NCBI GenBank assembly: GCA_963849695.1
Contig: CAWKIT010000003.1
Location: 248,001-312,000, forward strand
Length of the DNA stretch: 64,000 bases
Direction of reading: 5' to 3'
From: DASSUW01 sp963849695
GTDB lineage: Bacteria > Actinomycetota > Thermoleophilia > Solirubrobacterales > Solirubrobacteraceae
Both the position numbers and the translations under genes were made by a program. This document shows positions 45,022-52,860 of the stretch, piece after piece. The notes below the pieces were generated by a model. It did no database searches and had not been told where the DNA came from. It worked only from the letters and a program-made list of their open reading frames with translations. The number at the start of each line of letters is the position of its first letter. Positions within the stretch are counted from its first letter, which is position 1.

Positions 45022-45292
45022 ACGTCAACTGCGGCTGGGTAGGGCGAGCAGGCTGCCAGCCGGGTCGGTCGTCCGTGGCGCGTTCGCGTCGATATTCGGA
45101 GTGAAGGCGCCACCGACGGGCCGGCGCCGCCGGCCGTGATCGCGCGTGGCGCCTTCGCCTCGATATGCGGTGCAAAAGCGCCACACGCGACCGGCGCCGC
45201 GGTCCGTGGCGCGTTGACGTCGCCTATATCGACGCAAACGCGCCACCTCCGCGGCCGGCCCCCCAGCCCCCTTACCCAGCCGCAGTTGACGT
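45022..45292. repeat. MITE-like element with 20-bp perfect terminal inverted repeats
   Basis: ACGTCAACTGCGGCTGGGTA at 45022-45041 is repeated as its exact reverse complement at 45273-45292. Between them lie three tandem hairpin units at 45075-45113, 45146-45184 and 45206-45246. Each starts GTGGCGC and ends GCGCCAC and has a central TCGATAT or TATATCGA, with GC-rich mini-palindromes (CCGGCGCCG) in the spacers. There is no coding capacity. It occupies most of the 467-bp gap 44855-45321. Partial copies lie near 21.4 kb and 27.1 kb. Confidence 0.8.
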
Positions 45293-45321
45293 TCGCTGAC
45301 CCGCCGGGGCGACGATGCGAC

Positions 45322-46014
45322 TCAGATGTTCGCCGTGGCGACGGCGATGAGGATCAGCAGGATCCCGAGGGCGAACGCCCACGCGGCGATGCGGTCCGGC
45401 CGCGGGCCGAGCCGCTCGTGGATGGTCCGTGAGGAACGACGGGCCGGCGAGGGGTGGAACTCCGCGGGCCGGCCGCCGATCTTCACCGTGCGCCGGCCTT
45501 CGATGCCGCCGCGGACGATGCCGTCCGGCTCGGACCAGGTCCTGGGCGGAGCTTCCTCGGCGAAGCGGCCGCCCGGCGCGAACGCCTCGATGGCGCTCGC
45601 GTACGGGTCGCGGGCCGGCTCTTCGGCGAACGGCTCGTCGCCCGCCCAGACCTCGTCGTGCCGGCGGCGAGCCTCGAGCGCGTCCTCGCGGCGCGCGAAC
45701 TCCTCGGCCGGCGCCTCGTCCTCGAGCCGGACGTCGTCCTCGGTGATCACGATCGTGCGCCGGCCGTCGGCCGCGCCGCGCGGGGTCGACCCGCCGCGCG
45801 AGGGCCCGTGCTCGGCCCCACGGCGCTCGAAGCGGCGGCCGGGCATGCCGTCGAACAGCTCCTCCCCCACGCCCCAGTCGGCGACCTGGCGACGGCTACG
45901 GCCAACGGGCCGCGGGTCGTCGTCGGAGACCTGGCGGCGGCTGCGGGCGGCGGTCCGCGGATCGTCGTCGGCGTGGTCGTAGATGGCCCGGTGGCGGGCC
46001 TGCTGCTCTGGCAT
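45322..46014 (-). CDS. C-tail-anchored protein of unknown function under a c-di-AMP riboswitch
   Basis: The 230-residue protein is hydrophilic and charged for about 205 residues, probably largely disordered. It begins with a short duplication (DDDPRTAARSRRQVS and DDDPRPVGRSRRQVA) and ends with one helix (IAAWAFALGILLILIAVATA) placed three residues from the C-terminus, as in tail-anchored membrane proteins. Two similar short motifs (RRTIVITEDD and RRTVKIGGRPAEFH) occur. I do not recognise a family. The long structured leader identifies it as the riboswitch target, implying a role in envelope stress, osmotic balance or cell-wall remodelling, the usual c-di-AMP themes; this is inference. Confidence 0.75.
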   Translation of the reverse strand: MPEQQARHRAIYDHADDDPRTAARSRRQVSDDDPRPVGRSRRQVADWGVGEELFDGMPGRRFERRGAEHGPSRGGSTPRGAADGRRTIVITEDDVRLEDEAPAEEFARREDALEARRRHDEVWAGDEPFAEEPARDPYASAIEAFAPGGRFAEEAPPRTWSEPDGIVRGGIEGRRTVKIGGRPAEFHPSPARRSSRTIHERLGPRPDRIAAWAFALGILLILIAVATANI

Positions 46015-46034
46015 GTGTCGGGTCGTCCTCTTAC

Positions 46035-46180
46035 TTGGCTTACGGGGTTAGCTGTCGGGCTCGCGCCGAAGAGCGGCGCTACACAACCCCGGACTCGCCG
46101 GCGTGCGATTCGCCCCAACTGCTTGGGTCCCCCGCTTCCCGTCTGGTTCGGGAACTCAGCGGAGCGGCGGGTACGTTAAC
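46035..46180 (-). ncRNA. c-di-AMP riboswitch (ydaO/yuaA)
   Basis: Read on the minus strand the leader contains the conserved ydaO blocks in order: CGCTGAGTTCCCGAACC, GGGGGACCC (46125-46133), GGGGCGAATCGC (46105-46116), a UUCG-capped stem GCGCCGCTCTTCGGCGCG, and the near-invariant 3' block CGACAGCTAACCCCGTAAGC at 46038 onward. It ends about 20 nt before the ATG of the tail-anchored protein, with an AGAGGA ribosome site in between. Known members sense cyclic di-AMP and usually switch genes off when it is high. No separate terminator hairpin is seen, so control may be translational. Confidence 0.88.
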
Positions 46181-46231
46181 ACTTGGTCCGGACGGCCTGA
46201 CCGATAACCGTGCAACGTGCGGAAAGCGCTG

Positions 46232-46840
46232 TCAGCCCGACGACGATGCGCCGCCGGACTCGCCCTCGCCGCCGCCGGACGCGCCCTCTTCGCCGCCCGA
46301 TTCGCCGCCGCCGGTCTCGCCCTCGCCCTCGCCGCCACCGGGCTGCGCGGTCTGGCCGACGGCCTTGGCGACGAAGTTCGCGACGTCCTCGGCGTCCTGG
46401 CCCGTATAGAGGCCGGCCGCCATCTGGCCGTTGCCATTGGCGCGGCCGTTCTCGATCGCGTTGAGCACCAGATCCTTGGTGGGGCGCAGCTCATCGAGGT
46501 TCGGGCCGACCGCCGCGATCGCGTTGGCGGCCTTCAGCGTGTGACAGTTCGCGCAGCGCTGGCCGAACAGCTCGCGACCGTTCTTCTCCGATGCCGTCAG
46601 GTCGGTCACGTTCGCCTCGGGGATGTCGTCACGGTTCGAGACCGCGGCGATCACCGCTGCGGGGATGAGCACGCCGAGCGCGAGCGCCAGCAGCGAGAAC
46701 AGCACGATGGCGAGCTTGCGCGCCCCGCGGGTCTGCGACATCACCTGCTGCATCGCGCCGCTCGGACCGCCGCTGAGCGCGATGAGCAGCAGGGAGAGGC
46801 CGAGGACGACCCAGACGAGCACGAAGATCAGCGTCGTCAT
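46232..46840 (-). CDS. Membrane-anchored c-type cytochrome
   Basis: The 202-residue protein has two N-terminal transmembrane helices (MTTLIFVLVWVVLGLSLLLI and KLAIVLFSLLALALGVLIPA) and then a cytochrome c domain with the heme-binding CANCH and probable distal Met in GNGQMAAGLYT. An unusual C-terminal tail of about 35 residues made almost only of Gly, Glu, Ser and Ala (GGGEGEGETGGG and similar) follows. The heme domain faces the outside and probably shuttles electrons to a terminal oxidase. It lies upstream of the riboswitch unit on the same strand. Confidence 0.88.
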   Translation of the reverse strand: MTTLIFVLVWVVLGLSLLLIALSGGPSGAMQQVMSQTRGARKLAIVLFSLLALALGVLIPAAVIAAVSNRDDIPEANVTDLTASEKNGRELFGQRCANCHTLKAANAIAAVGPNLDELRPTKDLVLNAIENGRANGNGQMAAGLYTGQDAEDVANFVAKAVGQTAQPGGGEGEGETGGGESGGEEGASGGGEGESGGASSSG

Positions 46841-46885
46841 GTGGCGCGGGAATCTAACGGGTTGGGCGGCGACGGATGCCGGCGG

Positions 46886-49800
46886 TCAACGGCGGCGGCC
46901 CGCCGCGAAGCTCTGCACGGCCGGGGCGACGCCGCGGAAATCGGCCGCCGTGGCCGCCGCGCTGCGGGCGGTGGCGCGGTCAGGCCCGGCCGCGCCCGCC
47001 GCCGCGGCGGCCTCCGCGGCGCGCCGCTCGGCCAGCGCGATCACGTCGGCAGCGTCGTCCTCCGGCGTGACCAGAGCGCTCAGATGGCGCACGTAGACGT
47101 TGATCGCGCCGCCGGCCTGCGGCAGGCGCTCGAGCCGCCCGGTGGCCATGATCAGCGGCTCCGCGCGCACGATCAGGCGGTGGCGCTCGTAGACCGGCGG
47201 CGGCACGATCAGGTTGATCGTCCCGAACTCGTCCTCGAGCAGGATGAACACGATCCCCTTCGCCGTCCCCGGCCGCTGGCGCGCGACCACCAGGCCGCCG
47301 ATCCGCACCGGCGCCTCGTGCTGCAGCCGCCCGAGGTCCTCGCACGTGACCATGCCGGCGGGCAGGGTCGGCCGCAGCAGCGCGAGCGGATGCGGGCCGA
47401 GCGTGAGGCCGGTGGTCGCATAGTCGGCCACCATCCCCTCCCACGGGTCGAGCGCCCGCAGGGCCGGGGCCGCCGGCACTTCGAGCGGCAACGAGAGCTG
47501 CGTGCCCGCGTTGACGCGCTCGCCGGGGGCGGCGACGCCGAGCTGCCACAGGACGGTGCGGCGGACCGACGACTCGCGGGGCCCGGCGGCGGCCGGCGAA
47601 CCGTTCACGGCCGGCGAACCGTTGGCGGCCGGCGAACCGTTCGCGGCGGGCAGGGCGAGGGAGTCGCAGGCTCCCGCCCAGGCGAGCCGTTCGAGGGCCG
47701 GGCGGCCGGCGCCGGCGCGGGAGGCGAGGTCGGCGAGGGAGCGGAAGGGGCCGCGGCCGCGGCGCGCCTCGACCAGGGCCTCGACCTCGTCGCTGCGCAC
47801 GCCGAGCACGTAGCCGAGCCCGACCCGCACGCGCGCGTGCGGGTCGACCTCCTCGACCGTGCACTCGACCTCGCTGGCGTTCACGTCCGGAGGCGCGAGC
47901 TCGATCCCGCGCCGCTGCGCCTCGTGGGCCAGCGTGTCCGGCGCGTAGAAGCCCATCGGCTGCTCGTTCAGCAGCGCGCACAGGAACTCGGGGCCGTAGT
48001 GCACGCGCAGCCAGGTCGACTGGTAGGCGAGCAGCCCGAAGGCGGCGCCGTGGGCCTTGGGGAACCCGAACCCCGAGAAGCCGACGATCATCTTGTAGAC
48101 CCGCTCCGCGGTCTCCGCGTCCACACCGTGGGTGGCCGCCGCGCCGTCGAGGAACCGCTGGTGGTAGGCCTCGATCGCCGCCGCCGAGCGCTTGCGGCTC
48201 ATCGCCCGCCGCAGCCCCTCGGCCTCGCCCGGCGAGAACCCGGCGAACGCCATCGCGACCTCGATCACCTGGTCCTGGAAGATGATCGTCCCCAGCGTGT
48301 CGCGCAGCACGGGCTCGAGCGACGGATGCTCGTACGGCACCTCGAAGTCCGGGTCCTCGCGCATCTGCTGGCGGTGCTTGATGTACGGGTTGACGGCGCC
48401 GCCCAGGATCGGGCCCGGGCGCACGATCGCGACCTGGACCGTCAGGTCGTCGAGGTTCGCCGGCCGCGTCCGGTACAGGGACTGCATCTGCGCGCGCGAC
48501 TCGATCTGGAAGACCCCCATCGTGTCGGCGGCCTGGATCGCGTCGTAGGTCGCCTCGTCGTCGAACGGGATGCGCGACAGGTCGACCCGCTCGTCGCGCT
48601 TGCGCGCGATCATCTCCACGCACCGCTCGACCGCCGACAGCATCCCGAGCCCCAGCAGGTCGATCTTCAGGAATCCCGCGTCGGCGCACGAGTCCTTGTC
48701 CCATTGGCAGAGCTGGCGGCCCTCCATCGCCGCGGGGAGCACCGGACAGCAGTCGATCAGCGGGCGGGTGGAGACGATCATCCCGCCCGAGTGCTGGGAG
48801 AGGTGGCGTGGGAGCCCGTACGCCTCGTCGCACAATCGCGCCAGCCACTCCCAGCGGCCGGGCAGCGCCGCGTAGCGCTCCTCGGAGACGCGCGAGGGCG
48901 GCTCGGCGTAGGCGACGTCGGCCGGATCGTGGCCGTTGACCATCGCCAGCCACTCGCCGGTCGACATCGCGAAGGGCGCCCGGTTGTCCATGTCCACGAA
49001 CGGGGCCGGCGGCCCGCCCGGCTCCATCCCGAGGCCGTTCTCCACGTCCGCCGCCGCGCCGCGGATGGCGAACGGCTCCGCCCCGCGCGCCATCCGTTCG
49101 AGCTCCCCCGGCGGCAGCCCGAGCACCTTGCCGAGCTCGCGGATCGCGCCGCGCGAGCGGAAGGTCGGGAACGCGGCCACCAGCGCCGACCGCTCGCGCC
49201 CGTAACGCTCGTGCACACGCGGGATCAGGACCTCGCGGATGTCGCGCGGGAAGTCGAGATCGATGTCCGGCAGCGCGGTCAGCTCCTCGTTCAGGAAGCG
49301 GCCGAGGAACAGCTCGTTGCGCACCGGGTCGATGTGCGAGAGGCCGGTGAGGTAGCAGACGATCGAGGACACCGAGGAGCCGCGCCCGCGGCCCGGCGGC
49401 AGCAGCGCGCGCACCGACGACGGGCCGCGCACCTCGACCGCCACCTCGCGCGCGAGCTCGAGCAGGTCGCGGTGCAGGAGGAAGAAGCCCGCCAGCCCGA
49501 GCGCGTCGATCACCCGCAGCTCCTCCTGCAGCCGCGCGTTCGCCGCCTCCGCGAAGCGGCTCCCCGGCGGGTAGCGCTCCTCCAGCCGCGCCCAGCACAG
49601 CTCGGCCAGCTTGCGGAGCGCCTGCTCGTCGTCCGACCCCGGGTAGCGGTAGCCGAGGTCGCAGCCGAGGTCGAACCGCAGGCGGCCGGCCAGCTCGACC
49701 GTCTCCGCCACCGCCTCCGGGTACTCGGGGAAGCGCGCCGCCATCGCCTCGGGCGGGGCGAGCACGTGCGAGAAGTTGCCGCGCCGCAGCGGCTCCGACG

Positions 49801-50446
49801 CGTCGAGCGTCGTGTGATGGCGGAGGGCCGTGAACGCGTCCTGCAGCGGGGCGCGCTCGCGCGCGTGCGCGTGGACGTTGCCGGTGGCGACGGTCGGCAC
49901 GCCGAGCCGGCCGGCCAGCTCGGCCAGCGCCCGGTTGCGCGCCCGGTCGTCCCGCTGGAACGGCCGCTGGAGCTCGACCCGCAGCCGCTCGCGCCCGAAG
50001 ACGGCGAGCAGCTCGCGCAGCGTCGGCTCGTCGTGCACCCCGCGCCCCGCACAGCCGCTCAGGCACACCAGGCCCTCGGCACTCTCGACGACCGCCTCCA
50101 GCGGGAGCATCGGCGGCAGCTCGGTCCGCCGCACGCGCCCCGGACCGTCACGCGTGTGCGCGTGCGCGCGCGTGAGTAGCCGGCTGAGGTTGCGCCAGCC
50201 GCGCTCGTCCTCGACCAGCAGCGTCAGATGCCGGCCGTCGGCGAGATCGACCTCGGCGCCGTGGATCGCCCGCAGGCCGAGCGGAGCGGCGGCCTGGGCG
50301 AACTCCATCGACCCCGAGACGCCGTTGTGATCGGTGAGCGCCATCGCGCTGTAGCCCAGCTCCGCGGCGGCGGCGGCCAGCTCGGCCGGTAACGAGGCGC
50401 CGTCCAGGAACGAGAAGGCGGAGTGGGCGTGGAGCTCAACGTACAC
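46886..50446 (-). CDS. dnaE2: Error-prone DNA polymerase III alpha subunit DnaE2
   Basis: The 1186-residue protein begins MYVELHAHSAFSFLDGASLP (PHP domain), has the polymerase palm aspartates in PDIDLDFPRDIREVLIP and further signature blocks SSIVCYLTGLSHIDPVRNEL and FLKIDLLGLGMLSAVERC, and ends with an OB-fold (VRIGGLVVARQRPGTAKGIV). It performs translesion synthesis as part of the mycobacterial-type mutasome. The GTG start is fixed by the PHP motif. An SOS box ends on the first base of this codon, so the transcript is probably leaderless or nearly so. A repeat-built Asn-Gly-Ser-Pro linker lies near residue 950. Confidence 0.93.
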   Translation of the reverse strand: MYVELHAHSAFSFLDGASLPAELAAAAAELGYSAMALTDHNGVSGSMEFAQAAAPLGLRAIHGAEVDLADGRHLTLLVEDERGWRNLSRLLTRAHAHTRDGPGRVRRTELPPMLPLEAVVESAEGLVCLSGCAGRGVHDEPTLRELLAVFGRERLRVELQRPFQRDDRARNRALAELAGRLGVPTVATGNVHAHARERAPLQDAFTALRHHTTLDASEPLRRGNFSHVLAPPEAMAARFPEYPEAVAETVELAGRLRFDLGCDLGYRYPGSDDEQALRKLAELCWARLEERYPPGSRFAEAANARLQEELRVIDALGLAGFFLLHRDLLELAREVAVEVRGPSSVRALLPPGRGRGSSVSSIVCYLTGLSHIDPVRNELFLGRFLNEELTALPDIDLDFPRDIREVLIPRVHERYGRERSALVAAFPTFRSRGAIRELGKVLGLPPGELERMARGAEPFAIRGAAADVENGLGMEPGGPPAPFVDMDNRAPFAMSTGEWLAMVNGHDPADVAYAEPPSRVSEERYAALPGRWEWLARLCDEAYGLPRHLSQHSGGMIVSTRPLIDCCPVLPAAMEGRQLCQWDKDSCADAGFLKIDLLGLGMLSAVERCVEMIARKRDERVDLSRIPFDDEATYDAIQAADTMGVFQIESRAQMQSLYRTRPANLDDLTVQVAIVRPGPILGGAVNPYIKHRQQMREDPDFEVPYEHPSLEPVLRDTLGTIIFQDQVIEVAMAFAGFSPGEAEGLRRAMSRKRSAAAIEAYHQRFLDGAAATHGVDAETAERVYKMIVGFSGFGFPKAHGAAFGLLAYQSTWLRVHYGPEFLCALLNEQPMGFYAPDTLAHEAQRRGIELAPPDVNASEVECTVEEVDPHARVRVGLGYVLGVRSDEVEALVEARRGRGPFRSLADLASRAGAGRPALERLAWAGACDSLALPAANGSPAANGSPAVNGSPAAAGPRESSVRRTVLWQLGVAAPGERVNAGTQLSLPLEVPAAPALRALDPWEGMVADYATTGLTLGPHPLALLRPTLPAGMVTCEDLGRLQHEAPVRIGGLVVARQRPGTAKGIVFILLEDEFGTINLIVPPPVYERHRLIVRAEPLIMATGRLERLPQAGGAINVYVRHLSALVTPEDDAADVIALAERRAAEAAAAAGAAGPDRATARSAAATAADFRGVAPAVQSFAAGRRR
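47592..47645. repeat. 18-bp tandem repeat, three units, inside dnaE2
   Basis: Three head-to-tail copies of GCCGGCGAACCGTTxxCG (47592-47609, 47610-47627, 47628-47645) differ only at two positions. They encode the repeated linker NGSPAA on the minus strand, between the polymerase body and the OB-fold domain, a place where length variation is tolerable. Confidence 0.8.
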
Positions 50447-50459
50447 GAACGCATGTTCG
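50446..50459. promoter_or_regulatory. LexA (SOS) box of dnaE2
   Basis: CGAACGCATGTTCG fits the actinobacterial LexA consensus CGAAC-N4-GTTCG exactly. Its last base on the minus strand is the first base of the dnaE2 GTG, so repressor binding would directly cover the transcription/translation start. Confidence 0.88.
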
Positions 50460-50530
50460 CATACGGAGCGGACGGAATCCGGCGACCGCGGCGGGAGGCT
50501 ACCCGGCCCTCCCGCCGCGCAGGGCCGGTG

Positions 50531-50848
50531 TCACGGTGGTCCGCGCGCGTTTGCCGAGAGGGGACGGCCGGTCGCGGGCGCGGCTGCGGGGGGCGTCGCG
50601 ACCGCTGACCGGCCGTCGGGAACGGCCACCTCGCCCTCGGGAGTAGCCAGGTCGGCGAGGGGCAGGGACGTCGCCGGCTGGACAAGGGCGGCACGGGGAC
50701 CCGGAAGATCCGCGTGCACGGCAGCCAGGGCCGCGGGGGGGTCGGCCCATTTCGGGACCTGCCTGCGCGGCTGCGCGGTTGCGCTCGGGGCTGCCGTCGC
50801 CAGCGTGAGTGCTGCGACGGGAACCACCAAGGGGCGCAGGCGGGTCAT
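50531..50848 (-). CDS. Small putative secreted protein, Pro/Ala-rich
   Basis: The 105-residue product begins with a signal peptide (RLRPLVVPVAALTLATAAPS, cut near ATAQ) and continues with low-complexity Ala/Pro-rich sequence without Cys or recognised motifs. A GGAG site lies 9 bp before the ATG. It lies between dnaE2 and the sulfatase operon on the same strand. Codon usage is compatible with coding but the low complexity makes the call uncertain. Confidence 0.5.
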   Translation of the reverse strand: MTRLRPLVVPVAALTLATAAPSATAQPRRQVPKWADPPAALAAVHADLPGPRAALVQPATSLPLADLATPEGEVAVPDGRSAVATPPAAAPATGRPLSANARGPP

Positions 50849-50894
50849 GCTCGGCAGTCTCCGCCCGCACCCTCAAGGGAGCCTGGGAGGAACC

Positions 50895-52860
50895 CTAGAG
50901 CTTCCTAAATCCTCCGCTCGCGGTCACCTGGAAGACATCCACGGAACCCTGCGGCTCGACCGGCGCGCCGAACGTGCCGGAGCCGTCGATCCGGGTCGTC
51001 GCCGCCACGCGGCCGTCGACGCTGACGGCCAGCACGGTGCCGGCGGGAAGGCCCTCGACGGTGCCGGAGACCCACACCTCGGTGCCTTCGAGCCGCAGGC
51101 GGCCGGCGCTTGCCGGCGCAGCTCGGGGGCGCCGGCCGATCAGCTCCGGGTGAGGGCCGATGGCGAACGCGTCATAGCCCGCGGCGCCGAGCAGGGCGCG
51201 CTCGTACCGCCGCCGCTCGGCGCGCTGGCGGAGGAACTCGCCGTAGGTGCCGGTCGTCCCGTGCTCCCAGCTGTCCGGGACGTCGAGCTTCGTCGCGGGG
51301 TCGGAGCCGCGCGTGCCGGCGGGCACGCCCTCGACGCCCGACAGGCGGATGCCGAGCTCGCGCGCGATCGTGGGCAGGACGTCGATCGTCCGCACCACGC
51401 CATCGACCACGCCGCCCTCGACCTGGCCCGGCGTCTTGACGAACAGCGGCACGTTCGCGACGTCGTGGAGGTTGGTCGGCGTCGGCGCCCGCCGGCGGTC
51501 TCCGGCGCGGAAGGCCACCCCGTGGTCGGCGGTCACGACCACCAGCGCGCGCTCGTACAGCCCGGCCGCGCGCAGGCGGTCGAGCAGGCGGCCGAGCAGC
51601 CGGTCCGCGAACTGCAGCTGGAGCAGGTGGCGCTGGAATGCCTGGTCGGCCTGCCACTGCGGGCCCGTCCACCAGCCCTCCTCGAGCCCGCGCGTCGCGG
51701 CGACGTACTCGCGGCCGTCGGGCAGGTAGCGCCACGGCACGTGCGGCAGGCTGGTGTGCAGGAAGAGCAGCGGCGGGCGCGCGCCGCCACCGTCGACCGC
51801 CCGGAGGATCTGCTCGAAACGCGCCGGCGGGTCGTCCTGCCCGAGCCGCCGGAACACCTCGTTGATGAGCGCCTTGCGCCGCTGAGCGCTCGGAGTCGAG
51901 CCGGGCTCGCCTTCCCCTGCGAAGCCGTGCCAGTCGCGGTCGATCGGCGGCAGGCCGCCGCTCAGGTCGTCGGGCAGGAGCAGGTGCAGCGAGACGACGC
52001 GCAGGTCCGAGCCGAGCGACTGCATCCGCCGCGCCATGCGCGGGCGCGCCTCGGCGCACAGGTCGCGCGGGCACACGTCGGTGATCGGCTCGACCACCTC
52101 GAGCCGGTGGCTGCGGGAGAGCAGCGTGAACAGGCTGCCGGGATGGTCGGTGGCGGTCGGCAGATTGCCCTCCCGCGGGCGCCGGCCGGTGAGCAGCGCC
52201 GGGACCGCCTCGGTCGTCCGGCCGGCGACGGTCGTCGTCTCGCGGTACCAGGTGGACTCGCGCGCGAGCGATGCGAACGCCGGGTACCGGCGGGCGTCCA
52301 CGCGGTCGCGCGCGCCCATCAGCGAGGTCGCCGGCAGCTCGTCGAACACCACCATCACGACCGGTGTCTTCGACGTCCGGGCGCCCGCGATCGCCTCGGC
52401 TCCACCGGACGGCAGCACCAGCTCCGACACCGGCGAGACGGCGAGGAAGAGCACGATGAAGAGGACCGGCGCCGGCGACAGGACGGTCAGGAACGACCGC
52501 GCGGGCGCCGCGCGCGCGTACAGGACGCCGGCGCCGGCGCCGACGAGCCACGGCAGCCGGGAGCGCAAGCCACGACCCGCCCAGCACTTCGCCGAGCGGT
52601 GGCAGCACGATCGCCGCCACCAGCAGGCCGACGAGCGCGAGCTGGAGGCCGTCTCCAAGCGCGGGCCGGATCCGCCCGACCGCCCACACCAGCGCGGCCA
52701 GCAGCGCCGGCGGCACGAACGTGAACACGAGGGCGAACGCGACGATGTCGGCGGTCGTGTTCCCGCGCGCGACGAAGAACTGCGCCTGCCGGCCCAGGAC
52801 GTCGAACAGCGGTTGCACGAACGCGAACGCCCAGAGCGCCCCGAGATGCAGCGCCTTCAC
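50895..52860 (-). CDS. Membrane-bound sulfatase/alkaline-phosphatase-fold enzyme (single-base insertion near 52568)
   Basis: GTG 52860 opens KALHLGALWAFAFVQPLFDV and about four transmembrane helices. Near 52566-52572 the homologous frame changes by one extra base (EVLGG in one frame, LRSRLPWLVGAGAGVLYA in the next). After correction the protein has 654 residues. The extracellular catalytic domain begins TPVVMVVFDELPATSLMG with the metal-binding Asp, followed by TTTVAGRTTEAVPALLTGRR, LFLHTSLPHVPWRY and VVVTADHGVAF, as in LTA-synthase-like or phosphoglycerol-transferase-like sulfatase folds. The GTG overlaps the methyltransferase stop. A role in modifying surface polymers is likely. Confidence 0.8.

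Noticed and set aside
45075..45246. CRISPR array
   Set aside because: The three units are hairpins with differing interiors, not identical direct repeats with unique spacers, and no cas genes are present.
46217..50179. 1320-codon open frame on the plus strand
   Set aside because: It is antisense to dnaE2; the translation is Arg/Gln/His/Val-rich without domains, as expected from high third-position GC of the true gene.
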